NCBI RefSeq assembly: GCF_018986915.1
Contig: NZ_CP076723.1
Span: 4,782,466 to 4,846,465, forward strand
Origin: Geomonas oryzisoli
GTDB taxonomy: Bacteria; Desulfobacterota; Desulfuromonadia; Geobacterales; Geobacteraceae
DNA length: 64,000 nucleotides
Reading direction: 5' to 3'
The position numbers and the translations under genes were made by a program. The notes below the pieces were generated by a model. The model was not told the origin of the DNA. It worked only from the letters and a program-made list of their open reading frames with translations, and made no database searches. Positions 52,200-60,374 of this stretch are shown here, in pieces. The number at the start of each line of letters is the position of its first letter. Within the stretch, counting starts at the first letter, position 1.

Positions 52200-52232
52200 G
52201 GGGCCGACCGGGAAGTCGGCCCCGTTTTTTTT
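52200..52232 (+). terminator. Terminator of the secreted cytochrome operon
   Basis: GGGGCCGAC-CGGGAA-GTCGGCCCC followed by G and eight T. A strong rho-independent terminator 63 bases after the parvulin gene. Confidence 0.93.
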
Positions 52233-52236
52233 GGGA

Positions 52237-52343
52237 GGGGACTGGCTCCGCCAGGTGCCTGTCCCCTTAAATGCTTCGGCAAGGTGGTTGAGTTGAAAGA
52301 AGCGTTCCGCTAGAGGGACAGGCACCTACGGAGCCAGTCCCTT
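52237..52343. repeat. REP-like palindrome pair, family A copy 5
   Basis: GGGGACTGGCTCCGCCAGG and the inverted GGGACAGGCACCTACGGAG flank a core with AAGCGTTCCGCTAGAG. The core is close to that of copy 2 (12401-12519) in reverse orientation. It lies between the terminator and the convergent dinG-like gene. Confidence 0.85.
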
Positions 52344-52366
52344 CTGCTCTCTGGGTGGGGGACTTA

Positions 52367-54859
52367 CTAGGTCGGCGCGAAGAAGGATTCGAGCCTCCGG
52401 CAGATCTCTTCTTCCGGCGCCTTCTGGACGGTTACCCCGTGCAGCGCGGTAAGAAAGATCTTGCCGTAGTTCTTGGTCAGTACCCGCGAGTCGAGAATGA
52501 GAACGGCGCCGCGGTCTTCCTTGCTCCGGATCAGCCTCCCGAAGCCCTGCTTGAACTTGATCACCGCCTGCGGCACGGTGTAGCTCATGAAGGGATCGCC
52601 CCCCTTGGCGGTAATGTGCTCGCTTCTCGCCTCCAGGATCGGTTCCGTCGGAACCCGGAAGGGGAGCCGGGTGATGACCACGAGCTCCAGCCCCCGCCCC
52701 TGCACGTCCACCCCCTCCCAGAAGGAATCGGTACCGAACAGCACCGGGCTGACCGTGTTGCGGAACTTGGAAAGGAGCATGTGCCGATTGGTCTCCCCCT
52801 GGCGCATGGGGGTGAGCCCGGCGGCCTTGAGCGGCTCGGCGAGGCGGTTGAAGACCCGGACCAGGAGATCGTACGAGGTGAAGAGCACGAAGGCGCGTCC
52901 CTGGGAAATCTTGAGCGCGTCCAGGAGGTGGCTGCACAGCCGGGCCTCGAACATCGGCGAGGTCGGCTCGGGCATGTCGGAGGGGACCGCCACCAACGCC
53001 TGGTGCGCGTAGTCGAAGGGGGAGGGGAGCAGCAGTTCGCTGACCCGATCCTTGGCGAGCAGCTCGATCCCGGTGCGGTGCTTCAGAAAGTCGAACTTTT
53101 CCCCGATGGCCAGCGTTGCCGAAGTGAGCACTACGGTCTTGAATCGGTCCAGGATCGCCTTCTTGATGGACTCGGCCACCTCGAGCGGCGAGCAGCAAAG
53201 CTTCACCAGCGGCCCTTTTCTCAGCTCGAACCAGCGGCAGAACTCGTCCTCGCGCGCCATGAAGAACCTCAGCGCATCGACGGCGCACTCGATCCTACCT
53301 TTCACCCCGCGCAGGTCGGTGAGCGGCCCGGACAGCTTTTCCAGCACCTTGTCCGAAAGTTTCTCGCACCCCTTCAGGAACGCCTGCATGGCGAGCGCGT
53401 AGTCCGAGAGCTCCTTCGCCATGTTCTCGATGTGCGGTGTCACCTCCTGCCAGAGCGCAGTATTGTAAATTGCCGGCGTCACCCGCAGCTTCTGCTCGAC
53501 CCCGTCCTTCTTCAGCTTCCTGAACAGCGCCTCGCCGATCTCATCCATGCCGCGGGTCACCGCATCCAGCACCGCCACCCTCCTCGGGATCAGGCGCCCC
53601 TCAAGTACTTCCGCGATCTCCAGGTAGAGGTCGTCCTGCGATTCCGGGACGGCGGCGGAGAGTTGGGTGGAAAGCTGCGGCAGCACGCCGCGATGCGCCT
53701 TCCTGGGGTGCTGCAACTTGCCGAGCAGCTTGACCAGGCCCAGGCGGGAGACCTGACTGGAGAGGAAGTTGGTGGCGACGTCCTCCAGGTGATGCCCCTC
53801 GTCGAAGATGAGGCGGTGGAAGGGGGGGAGGATGGCGGTGGCGTCGTAGCCGGTCTCCTGGCGCACCGAGAGATCAGCCAAAAGCAGGGCGTGGTTGACC
53901 ACGAGGAGGTCGGCACCGGCCGCCTCGCGCCGGGCCTTGTAGAAGAAGCAGCGCGGGTACTCCGCACACTTCACCCGACCGCACTGGTCCGACTCGCAGC
54001 AGAGTTCCTCCCAGACTTCGTCCTTGGGGATGAAGGCTAGGTCGCCGCGGCAGCCGTCTTCAGTCTTTTTGCTCCAGGCGACGATGGCGTCCAACTCCTG
54101 GGCGGTATCGTCCTTGAAGAGCGAGGCGTCGGCGGCGTTCACCCGGAGCTTTCTCAGGCAAAGGTAGTTGCCGCGTCCCTTGACCAGCACCGCCCGGAAC
54201 TGCACGCCGGCGTGCTGTTGTAAAAACGGGATGTCCTTCTGGATCAGCTGTTCCTGCAGGTTGATGGTGTTGGTGGAGACGACCACGCGTTCCTTGTTGC
54301 GCACCGACCAGAGGGCGGCGGGCAGCAGGTAAGCGAGCGACTTGCCGGTGCCGGTACCCGCCTCGACGATGGCCACCTTCTCCTCGTTGAACGCTTCGGA
54401 AAGGTTGAGCGCCATCCTGCTCTGCTCGGGGCGGTGCTCGTAGCCCGGCAGGGCCTGCGCGAGCACGCCGTCGGGAGCGTAGAAGTGCTCGACCTCGGGG
54501 TAGGAAAGGCGCTCCACCACCTTGCGGGCGAAAGGCGCGACCACCTGGTTGGCGCGGGAGGCGTCGTTGTTGACGATGTAGAAGCCGACCCCCTGGTTGC
54601 CCAGGAGCGAGGCGATCTCGATGTCCGGTTGGGAAGGGTTGAGGTTGCCGGAGGGGTGGTTGTGGATGACCACGTCGCCGAAGGAGCAGGCGATCATGAT
54701 GGCAGGGACGGCGTCCTTGTTGCCGCGCGCGAGCGGCTCCACCGTGACGACGATGCGTGCCTCGTCGGTGCGACCCAGAAAGAAGACTTCGTTGCCGTTT
54801 GCTTCGGTGATTGCAGTGCGGAGCTGCTCGATGGCGAGAGCTGAAAAGTACTTTTGCAT
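52367..54859 (-). CDS. dinG: DinG/XPD-family helicase with N-terminal RadC-like JAMM domain
   Basis: This 830-residue fusion has an N-terminal domain (about 1-105) with the JAMM zinc signature: E24, H66-N-H68-PSG and D79 (HNHPSGNLNPSQPD), as in RadC. The helicase follows: Walker A EAGTGTGKSLAYLLPA (about 165-180), the Fe-S cluster Cys set around YLCLRK and CCESDQCGRVKCAEYPRC, the DEAH-type box FDEGHHLED, and C-terminal motifs with DSFWEGVDVQG and QGFGRLIRS. DinG enzymes unwind DNA 5'-3', including R-loops and G4. ATG 54859 was chosen; upstream codons give a proline-rich stretch. Confidence 0.9.
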   Translation of the reverse strand: MQKYFSALAIEQLRTAITEANGNEVFFLGRTDEARIVVTVEPLARGNKDAVPAIMIACSFGDVVIHNHPSGNLNPSQPDIEIASLLGNQGVGFYIVNNDASRANQVVAPFARKVVERLSYPEVEHFYAPDGVLAQALPGYEHRPEQSRMALNLSEAFNEEKVAIVEAGTGTGKSLAYLLPAALWSVRNKERVVVSTNTINLQEQLIQKDIPFLQQHAGVQFRAVLVKGRGNYLCLRKLRVNAADASLFKDDTAQELDAIVAWSKKTEDGCRGDLAFIPKDEVWEELCCESDQCGRVKCAEYPRCFFYKARREAAGADLLVVNHALLLADLSVRQETGYDATAILPPFHRLIFDEGHHLEDVATNFLSSQVSRLGLVKLLGKLQHPRKAHRGVLPQLSTQLSAAVPESQDDLYLEIAEVLEGRLIPRRVAVLDAVTRGMDEIGEALFRKLKKDGVEQKLRVTPAIYNTALWQEVTPHIENMAKELSDYALAMQAFLKGCEKLSDKVLEKLSGPLTDLRGVKGRIECAVDALRFFMAREDEFCRWFELRKGPLVKLCCSPLEVAESIKKAILDRFKTVVLTSATLAIGEKFDFLKHRTGIELLAKDRVSELLLPSPFDYAHQALVAVPSDMPEPTSPMFEARLCSHLLDALKISQGRAFVLFTSYDLLVRVFNRLAEPLKAAGLTPMRQGETNRHMLLSKFRNTVSPVLFGTDSFWEGVDVQGRGLELVVITRLPFRVPTEPILEARSEHITAKGGDPFMSYTVPQAVIKFKQGFGRLIRSKEDRGAVLILDSRVLTKNYGKIFLTALHGVTVQKAPEEEICRRLESFFAPT

Positions 54860-54904
54860 GACGCGGTTGAAGATACAGGGTTTGGGTGGGGGAGGCAACA
54901 CAAA

Positions 54905-55020
54905 AGCAGGGGCTAGGGGCTAGCCCCTCCCCCCGGAGGGGGGAGGCTGGGAGGGGGGGGGCGAGCCGCTGCACCCCCTCCCTGTCCCTCCCCCTCCGGG
55001 GGCGGGAACGAGAAGCGGAC
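54905..55020. repeat. G/C-run palindromic repeats, family C copy 3
   Basis: CCCCTCCCCCCGGAGGGGGG with GAGGCTGGGAGGGGG, then CCCCCTCCGGGGGCGGG, repeats the structure seen at 9700 and 18835. It lies between the divergent dinG-like and yhcC-like genes; no gene inside. Confidence 0.75.
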
Positions 55021-55152
55021 GGATCCACGAAATAACGTGGGCGAATGATTATTCGCCCCTACAGGTCGTCGTGCCAACAAAGAGGTGAATTAAGAGAGGC
55101 AGCATTGCTCCACCCCCGCCGTATGTGTTAGAAGGGATGCCGAGGAGATTTC

Positions 55153-56070
55153 ATGCAGCGTTACAATGCATTTTCGGAAGAGCTGAAGAGGGTGTTCGGC
55201 TGCAAGGTGCAGCGGCTCTCGGTGGACGCGGGGTTCACCTGCCCCAATCGCGACGGCAGCGTCGGTACGGAGGGGTGCATCTTCTGCGGCGGCAAGGGCT
55301 CGGGCTCCTACGGCATCCTGCAAGGGGTAGGGGTTGCCGAGCAACTGGAGCACGCCAAGGAGGTCATGGTCAGGAAGTACAAGGCGGCCCGCTTCATCGC
55401 CTACTTCCAGTCCTACTCCAACACCTACGCTCCGGTGGAGCATCTGCGCCGGCTCTACGACGAGGCGCTTTCCGTGCCGGACGTGGTGGGGCTCATCGTC
55501 GGTACCCGCCCCGATTGTCTCCCGACCGAAACCCTCGACCTGCTCGCCGAGTACGCCAGCCGCTGCTACTTCTGGCTGGAGCTGGGCCTGCAGTCGCCGC
55601 TGGATCGCACCCTCTCCGCCATCAACCGCGGCCACGATCTCGCCTCTTTCAGCGCTGCCGTCAGCGAGTGTCAAAAGCGCGGCATCCGGGTCTGCGCCCA
55701 CATCATCCTGGGACTCCCGGGGGAAAGCCGCGACGAGATGCTTTCGGGAGCCGACTTCCTGAATCGCGTCGGCGTGGACGGGGTGAAGGTTCATCTCCTG
55801 CACGTGATGCGCGGCACCCGCCTGGCCGACCTCTACCAGGCCGGAGAGGTCCCGCTGCTCGATCGCGACAGCTATGTGGGGCTCGTCTGCGATTTCCTGG
55901 AGCGGCTCGATCCGCGGATCGTGGTGCAGCGGCTGACCGGTGACGGCAACAGGAAGGACCTGATCGCGCCGCTTTGGTCGCTCGCCAAGTTCGAGGTGCT
56001 GAACTGCATCGATCACGAACTGGAGCGGAGAAAGACCCAGCAAGGCTCCAGGAGGGGACTGGCTCCGTAA
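55153..56070 (+). CDS. YhcC-like radical SAM protein (TIGR01212 type)
   Basis: This 305-residue radical SAM protein has the cluster motif CPNRDGSVGTEGCIFC (C-x8+-C-x2-C), VGLIVGTRPDCL and ELGLQS, signatures of the YhcC subgroup. Conserved residues QRYNAFSEELKRVFG lie at the N-terminus. It binds a [4Fe-4S] cluster and cleaves SAM; the substrate in this family is not established. GAGGAG precedes the ATG. The last residues (RRGLAP) are encoded by a family A REP unit, so the natural C-terminus may have been replaced. Confidence 0.88.
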   Translation: MQRYNAFSEELKRVFGCKVQRLSVDAGFTCPNRDGSVGTEGCIFCGGKGSGSYGILQGVGVAEQLEHAKEVMVRKYKAARFIAYFQSYSNTYAPVEHLRRLYDEALSVPDVVGLIVGTRPDCLPTETLDLLAEYASRCYFWLELGLQSPLDRTLSAINRGHDLASFSAAVSECQKRGIRVCAHIILGLPGESRDEMLSGADFLNRVGVDGVKVHLLHVMRGTRLADLYQAGEVPLLDRDSYVGLVCDFLERLDPRIVVQRLTGDGNRKDLIAPLWSLAKFEVLNCIDHELERRKTQQGSRRGLAP

Positions 56071-56085
56071 GGTGCCTGTCCCCCT
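56054..56085. repeat. REP-like unit, family A copy 6, overlapping the yhcC-like stop
   Basis: GGGGACTGGCTCCGTAAGG then TGCCTGTCCCC covers the last five codons and the TAA of the radical SAM gene. It is the only family A copy inside a coding frame. Confidence 0.82.
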
Positions 56086-56112
56086 TTACTCTGTCCCCCT
56101 TCACTCCGCTCT

Positions 56113-56790
56113 CTAGTTCCAGGCCCGGGGCTTGCTGTTCAGGGGGCGGCTGCCTTCTGCGCGGGCAAGCATCTTGGGCACTTCAATTCTCTTAGCCAGC
56201 GCCGGGCGCCAGAAGTAGGAGTCGCGTCCTTCCGCGCCGCCATCTCGTGCGATCCTCAGCATCACGCCGGTTTCAGCCGTGGGCTCATAGCTGAACTTGG
56301 TCAGCAACCGCGCCGGTCTTTTGACGTCGAGGATGTAGCTGCCGTCCCCTTCCTCGGTGAGGCGGTCCTTGGCCCCGAGGGCGACTACGCCCCGGTTCCG
56401 CTCAACGCCCTGCCCCTCGCGACGCTTCTCCAGGTAGCTCAGCCAGATCTTGTTCGGCTGCCCGACTACCGTCCTCAGCCCCACCTCGTCCTCGTAGCCC
56501 AGTCGTCCGAAAGATACCGCCGCGATGTCGTCCCGGGTCAATCCCGTAATCGGCTTGCCGTTGCCGTCCCTGACGGTGAACTCCACATGGAGGGAGCCGT
56601 CGTTGGCGACGGTCACCCAACCTATCTTGAGTTCCATCCGTTCTGTTTGCTCGGTCGCTGCGATCTTATAGGCAGGCTTGCCTGCGCTGCCGGAACGCTC
56701 TCCGGCTGTAGCGGCCAGCGGAGACGCTGCCAGCAGCGCCGTGGCGATAATGGTCATGAGAGTGAGAAAATTTGCTTTTGCACGTTTCAT
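56113..56790 (-). CDS. Secreted protein resembling the N-terminal domain of OmcA/MtrC-type cytochromes, without hemes
   Basis: This 225-residue precursor has a signal peptide (about 1-29) and no CXXCH. The mature part has VEFTVRDGNGKPITGLTRDDI, VSFGRLGYEDEV, NKIWLSYLEK and GDGSYILDVKRPARL. This follows the beta-barrel-like domain I of OmcA/MtrC-family surface cytochromes (GxPITGLT..., ...W.SY). Whether it is a remnant or a separate accessory is unknown. GGAGG precedes the ATG. It diverges from a MocR regulator gene, with an inverted repeat between, so it may be that regulator's target. Confidence 0.68.
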   Translation of the reverse strand: MKRAKANFLTLMTIIATALLAASPLAATAGERSGSAGKPAYKIAATEQTERMELKIGWVTVANDGSLHVEFTVRDGNGKPITGLTRDDIAAVSFGRLGYEDEVGLRTVVGQPNKIWLSYLEKRREGQGVERNRGVVALGAKDRLTEEGDGSYILDVKRPARLLTKFSYEPTAETGVMLRIARDGGAEGRDSYFWRPALAKRIEVPKMLARAEGSRPLNSKPRAWN

Positions 56791-56817
56791 ACTGTCCTCC
56801 TGGTGCGGGTGAAGTAT

Positions 56818-56842
56818 TTACACCACTTTCGTTCTGGTGTAA
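56818..56842. promoter_or_regulatory. Operator-like inverted repeat between divergent genes
   Basis: TTACACCA-N9-TGGTGTAA is a perfect 8-base inverted repeat. A second pair, GTATCC (about 56860) and GGATAC (about 56894), lies closer to the MocR gene. MocR regulators usually bind such sites in divergent intergenic regions. Confidence 0.55.
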
Positions 56843-56951
56843 GGATAGGACTCAAACAGTATCCTTGTGAAGGGCCACATTTTAGAAATTTTATGGATAC
56901 ACTTCGTTTACGGTTTTTTGTTCCCGTTGGCCGCGCCGAGAGAGAGAAATC

Positions 56952-58394
56952 ATGATCTATCTGAATCCGGAGTCGAAAAAGCCTTTATATCAGCAGCTTT
57001 ATGAGCAGCTGAAGCACAACATCATCACCGGAGAATACGAGAAGGGAAGCCGGCTGACATCGACCAGGGACCTGGCGAAAAATCTTTCCATCGCGCGCAA
57101 CACGGTAGAGGCGGCCTACGACCAGCTCTGCATCGAGGGGTACGTGGAGGGGCGGCACGGTTCGGGGTACGTGGTGCAGGACCTCCGGGAAGACCTGCTG
57201 AATTTTCCATGCATAACAGGGGTGGAGGAAGAGCCGCAGTTCCTTCCGGCGGGGGGGAAAGGTCCTGACCCGGATGAGCCGGCGCCCGCGCAGGGCAAAC
57301 CGGTCAAATACAACTTCTCCTACGGCGACTTCGATCCGCACTCCTTCCCCCATGCGCTGTGGCGGCGGCTGAACAACGAGGTGCTGACCTCGCTCAAGGT
57401 CGATTCCATCGCCTATTACGGGGACAAGCAGGGTGAGCTGCAGCTGCGGAGGGAGCTGGCGAAATACCTGCGCCAGTCGAGGGGTGTCAAATGCTCGTCG
57501 CAGCAGATCGTGGTCGGCGCGGGGCTCCAGGACCTGGCCATGATGATCTGCCTGCTGTTTCCGCTGGAGGAGCGGATCCTGGGGATGGAGGAGCCCGGTT
57601 ACGATTTCACCAGGGTGATCTTCGCGAACCACGGCTACAAGGTGCTGCCGGTGCCGGTCGGCGAGTTCGGGATTGATCCTGCGGAACTGAAGAAGAGCGG
57701 GGCGCGGCTCGCCTACGTCACCCCGTCGCACCAGCTCCCCACCGGCGTGGTGATGCCGATCCAGCATCGCATGCGGCTCTTGCAGTGGGCGGAGCAAAGC
57801 GGTGGGGTCATCATCGAAGACGACTACGACAGCGAGTTCCGCTACCGCACCCGGCCCATCCCGGCGCTGCAGTCGATCGACTGCCAGGAGCGCGTGATCT
57901 ACCTCGGGACCTTTTCCAAGGCGTTTGCACCGGGGCTGCGCATGGGGTACATGGTGCTGCCGCAGTGGCTCCTGGCCCGGTACCACACCGTCTTCGAGCG
58001 CTACAAGTGTGCCGTGCCCAGGCTGCAGCAGTACGTCGCGGCCAGCCTTTTGTCGGGGGGGCATTGGGACCGGCACCTGCGCAAGGTCTGCCTGGTCAAC
58101 AAGAAGAAGCACGAGGTACTGGTGCAGTCGATACAAAGGGAGATGGGGGAGCGGGTGCGGATTTACGGATCGAACGCGGGTCTGCACGTCCTCTTGGAGC
58201 ATTTCACCGGCGAGAGCCAGGAAACGATGGTGGCGCGGGCTGCGGCGCACCAGGTGAAGGTGGCGCCGACCCGCCAGTTCTGGCTGAATCCGCAGGCCGC
58301 GCCGGAGAACCTGATCATGATCGGCTTCGGCGGCCTCTCGGCGGAAGAGATCGCCGAAGGGATCAAGCTTTTGCGGCAGGCGTGGTTCGGATAG
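56952..58394 (+). CDS. MocR-family (GntR/aminotransferase) transcriptional regulator
   Basis: This 480-residue protein has an N-terminal GntR winged helix (about 1-78: PLYQQLYEQLKHNIITGEY, TSTRDLAKNLSIARNTVEAAYDQL) and a fold-type I aminotransferase domain (about 110-480). The PLP Lys lies in LGTFSKAFAPGLRMGYM and the Asp in IIEDDYDSEFRY. MocR proteins use PLP or amino acids as effector; PdxR-type members control vitamin B6 genes, but pdxA here is 39 kb away. It diverges from a secreted-protein gene, the likely target. Confidence 0.92.
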   Translation: MIYLNPESKKPLYQQLYEQLKHNIITGEYEKGSRLTSTRDLAKNLSIARNTVEAAYDQLCIEGYVEGRHGSGYVVQDLREDLLNFPCITGVEEEPQFLPAGGKGPDPDEPAPAQGKPVKYNFSYGDFDPHSFPHALWRRLNNEVLTSLKVDSIAYYGDKQGELQLRRELAKYLRQSRGVKCSSQQIVVGAGLQDLAMMICLLFPLEERILGMEEPGYDFTRVIFANHGYKVLPVPVGEFGIDPAELKKSGARLAYVTPSHQLPTGVVMPIQHRMRLLQWAEQSGGVIIEDDYDSEFRYRTRPIPALQSIDCQERVIYLGTFSKAFAPGLRMGYMVLPQWLLARYHTVFERYKCAVPRLQQYVAASLLSGGHWDRHLRKVCLVNKKKHEVLVQSIQREMGERVRIYGSNAGLHVLLEHFTGESQETMVARAAAHQVKVAPTRQFWLNPQAAPENLIMIGFGGLSAEEIAEGIKLLRQAWFG

Positions 58395-58400
58395 ATCCCG

Positions 58401-59159
58401 TCACTGGGGGGCGAGCTCCGGGTTCCCCGATACCACTATGCTCGGCCAATCCGGCGGGTCGCCCACTTTCAGGTACGGCGCAGTGAAATTGACGTTGGGT
58501 GGGATTCGCATGTAGGGGGACACGTAGGCGATGGACCCGATTGCCCCCTCTACGGTGTCGTAGGTGCCGGGAGCTGCGCTGCTGCCGCTTTCACTTTCCC
58601 CCACACCCGAGGCCAGGCGGAGGGTCTTGGCAGCGATGCGCCGGATCGCGGCATGGTTGATCTCGTCTTTCATCACTCCCGTGTTGCACAGGGACGTGCA
58701 CCTGGTTGTGGCGTAGAACTGCTCCTGGAACAGGATCTTGCCCGCCGGATCGGCAGCGCACCAGGCGAACGCTGCGAGGGCTGCATTGCCTTCACCGTAC
58801 CAGCCTATGACGTGTCTCTGTATGACGACGTAGACCCGGATCTCATCCCCGACCTGCTCATGCCATTTCGTGGCGGCTTTCAGCGTGCTCTTCAAGGAAG
58901 CGTCGAAATTGGACTTGTCTACCGCGTTGAAAACTGAGTTTGGAAACAGACCGAGGTCGATCAAGCGCACCCCGGAGTAGTTGAGCTGGACCTGGCGGAC
59001 CGTTATGGGACGCAGCGGTGTTGACTGTGGCGGCTGCCGTAGCGTGATCCCGGTACGGGAGGTGGTGCCGGGGTAGGCGCAGGAGAGGAGCAGGCAGGAG
59101 ACCAGCAGCGATGAGGCGAACAGGGCCGTGATGCCGAGCCGACGGAGAGCGCGCGTCAT
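58401..59159 (-). CDS. Lipoprotein, function unknown
   Basis: This 252-residue precursor has a signal and lipobox (LLLSC, Cys at about 27). The mature domain (VRQVQLNYSGVRLIDLGLFPNS...LKSTLKAATKWHEQVGDEIRVYVVIQRHVIGWYGEGN) suggests a periplasmic alpha/beta protein that I do not recognise; the C-terminal third is Pro- and Ser-rich. GGAGG precedes ATG 59159. It converges with the MocR gene, six bases apart. Confidence 0.7.
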   Translation of the reverse strand: MTRALRRLGITALFASSLLVSCLLLSCAYPGTTSRTGITLRQPPQSTPLRPITVRQVQLNYSGVRLIDLGLFPNSVFNAVDKSNFDASLKSTLKAATKWHEQVGDEIRVYVVIQRHVIGWYGEGNAALAAFAWCAADPAGKILFQEQFYATTRCTSLCNTGVMKDEINHAAIRRIAAKTLRLASGVGESESGSSAAPGTYDTVEGAIGSIAYVSPYMRIPPNVNFTAPYLKVGDPPDWPSIVVSGNPELAPQ

Positions 59160-59316
59160 GATCCATTCCTCCAATGAGCTGAAGTAACCCGCCTCTTTAA
59201 TGTATCACCGATTGGGTGTGATGCAGCCGAAGGGAGGTGCGAGGGGTGCCGCCAAGATTATTTATGGTTAACTCTTGTGGGTGCGCAGGGTGGACGTTAC
59301 GGCACCAGGGGGTGCT

Positions 59317-60114
59317 ATGGATATCTCGGGCGAGATCACATCTTTTGACGACTTCCGCAGACTGATCATCAAGACCGCCCCCGGCTCATGGAACTTCTTC
59401 CGGGGTGAGAGCCGCGACTTCTATACTCTCATCCCCAAGATCGGGCGCATTACCCCGGACCCTGGTGCGGCGGGGAGGCGTCCTCCCGGCGAGGTGATGC
59501 CGGCCGACATCTATGGCGAGTACCAGGCCTTGCAGGAGTTCAAGAAATCCGGGCGTCACCTGGTCGAGGTGCAGCCCGCGACGGAATGGGAGTGGCTGGC
59601 CCTGGCGCAGCATCACGGCCTTCCGACCCGGTTGCTGGACTGGTCGGTCAATCCCCTGATCGCGCTGTACTTCGCCGTAGCCGGACCGTACGGCGACCTG
59701 GACCTGCGGCGGGACCGGCTCAACAATCCCGACTACTGCGGCGGCGCCGCGCTCTACATCGCCCACACCATGTACGGGCTCTCCGACATCGACGAGAGGG
59801 CCAATCCCTTCGAGGCCGATACCTGTTTTTTCATGGCGCCGGTGATCGCCTCCCGTATCAAGGCGCAGAGCGGCGTCTTCTCGCTGTTGAGGAACCCATG
59901 GCGGCCGCTGGAGCAGCAGCTCTCCCCGAGGGAGCATATCCGCAAGTACCGCATTCCGTTTGAGAACCGCGGTTTCCTGGCCCAGGAACTGAAGCTCTTG
60001 GGGATCAACCACGCCTTCGTGTTCGCCGATCTGGACGGCCTGGCGCGGTACATCCAGGAGAAGGTTTCCGACAAGATCGATCCCCAGCAGTCCCTGGCGC
60101 ACAGGCATACCTAG
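59317..60114 (+). CDS. FRG-domain protein
   Basis: This 265-residue protein contains the FRG domain, named for the FRG motif, here WNFFRGESRDFYTLIPKIGR (about 27-46). ALAQHHGLPTRLLDWSVNPLIALYFAV (about 100-126) is the second family signature. FRG proteins are of uncertain biochemistry and are sometimes found among toxin or phage-defence genes. There is no signal peptide. The start at 59317 follows GGGGG; the codons before it have no family match. No partner toxin or restriction genes are visible beside it. Confidence 0.82.
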   Translation: MDISGEITSFDDFRRLIIKTAPGSWNFFRGESRDFYTLIPKIGRITPDPGAAGRRPPGEVMPADIYGEYQALQEFKKSGRHLVEVQPATEWEWLALAQHHGLPTRLLDWSVNPLIALYFAVAGPYGDLDLRRDRLNNPDYCGGAALYIAHTMYGLSDIDERANPFEADTCFFMAPVIASRIKAQSGVFSLLRNPWRPLEQQLSPREHIRKYRIPFENRGFLAQELKLLGINHAFVFADLDGLARYIQEKVSDKIDPQQSLAHRHT

Positions 60115-60139
60115 TGTCGCCTTCCTCACACGAGGACCC

Positions 60140-60360
60140 AAGGCAAATCCCCCCTGCCCCCCCTTTGACAAGGGGGGAACGCTAGGCCACGTGTACCAAG
60201 TTCTTCCGGGCTCCTACCAACTTCCCCCTTTCGCAAAGGGGGATTGAGGAGGATTTGAACGCAGATGCAAAAAGGGGATGGGCACCTCGCGGAGCCAGTC
60301 CCCTTCGTATTTGGAACGTAGAACGTAGAACGTTGAACGTTGAACGTTTGAACGTTCAAC
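60140..60360. repeat. Repeat cluster: family B copy 3, family A copy 7, GAACGTT heptamers
   Basis: Family B palindromes lie at 60140-60253 (CCCCCCCTTTGACAAGGGGG and CCCCCTTTCGCAAAGGGGG). A single family A unit with AGGGGATGGGCACCTCGCGG lies at 60273-60305. Heptamers GAACGTA/GAACGTT run at 60313-60360 and end in an inverted AACGTTCAACG. No gene lies between the FRG gene and the barrel gene. Confidence 0.8.
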
Positions 60361-60374
60361 GGCTGTTAAAGCCG

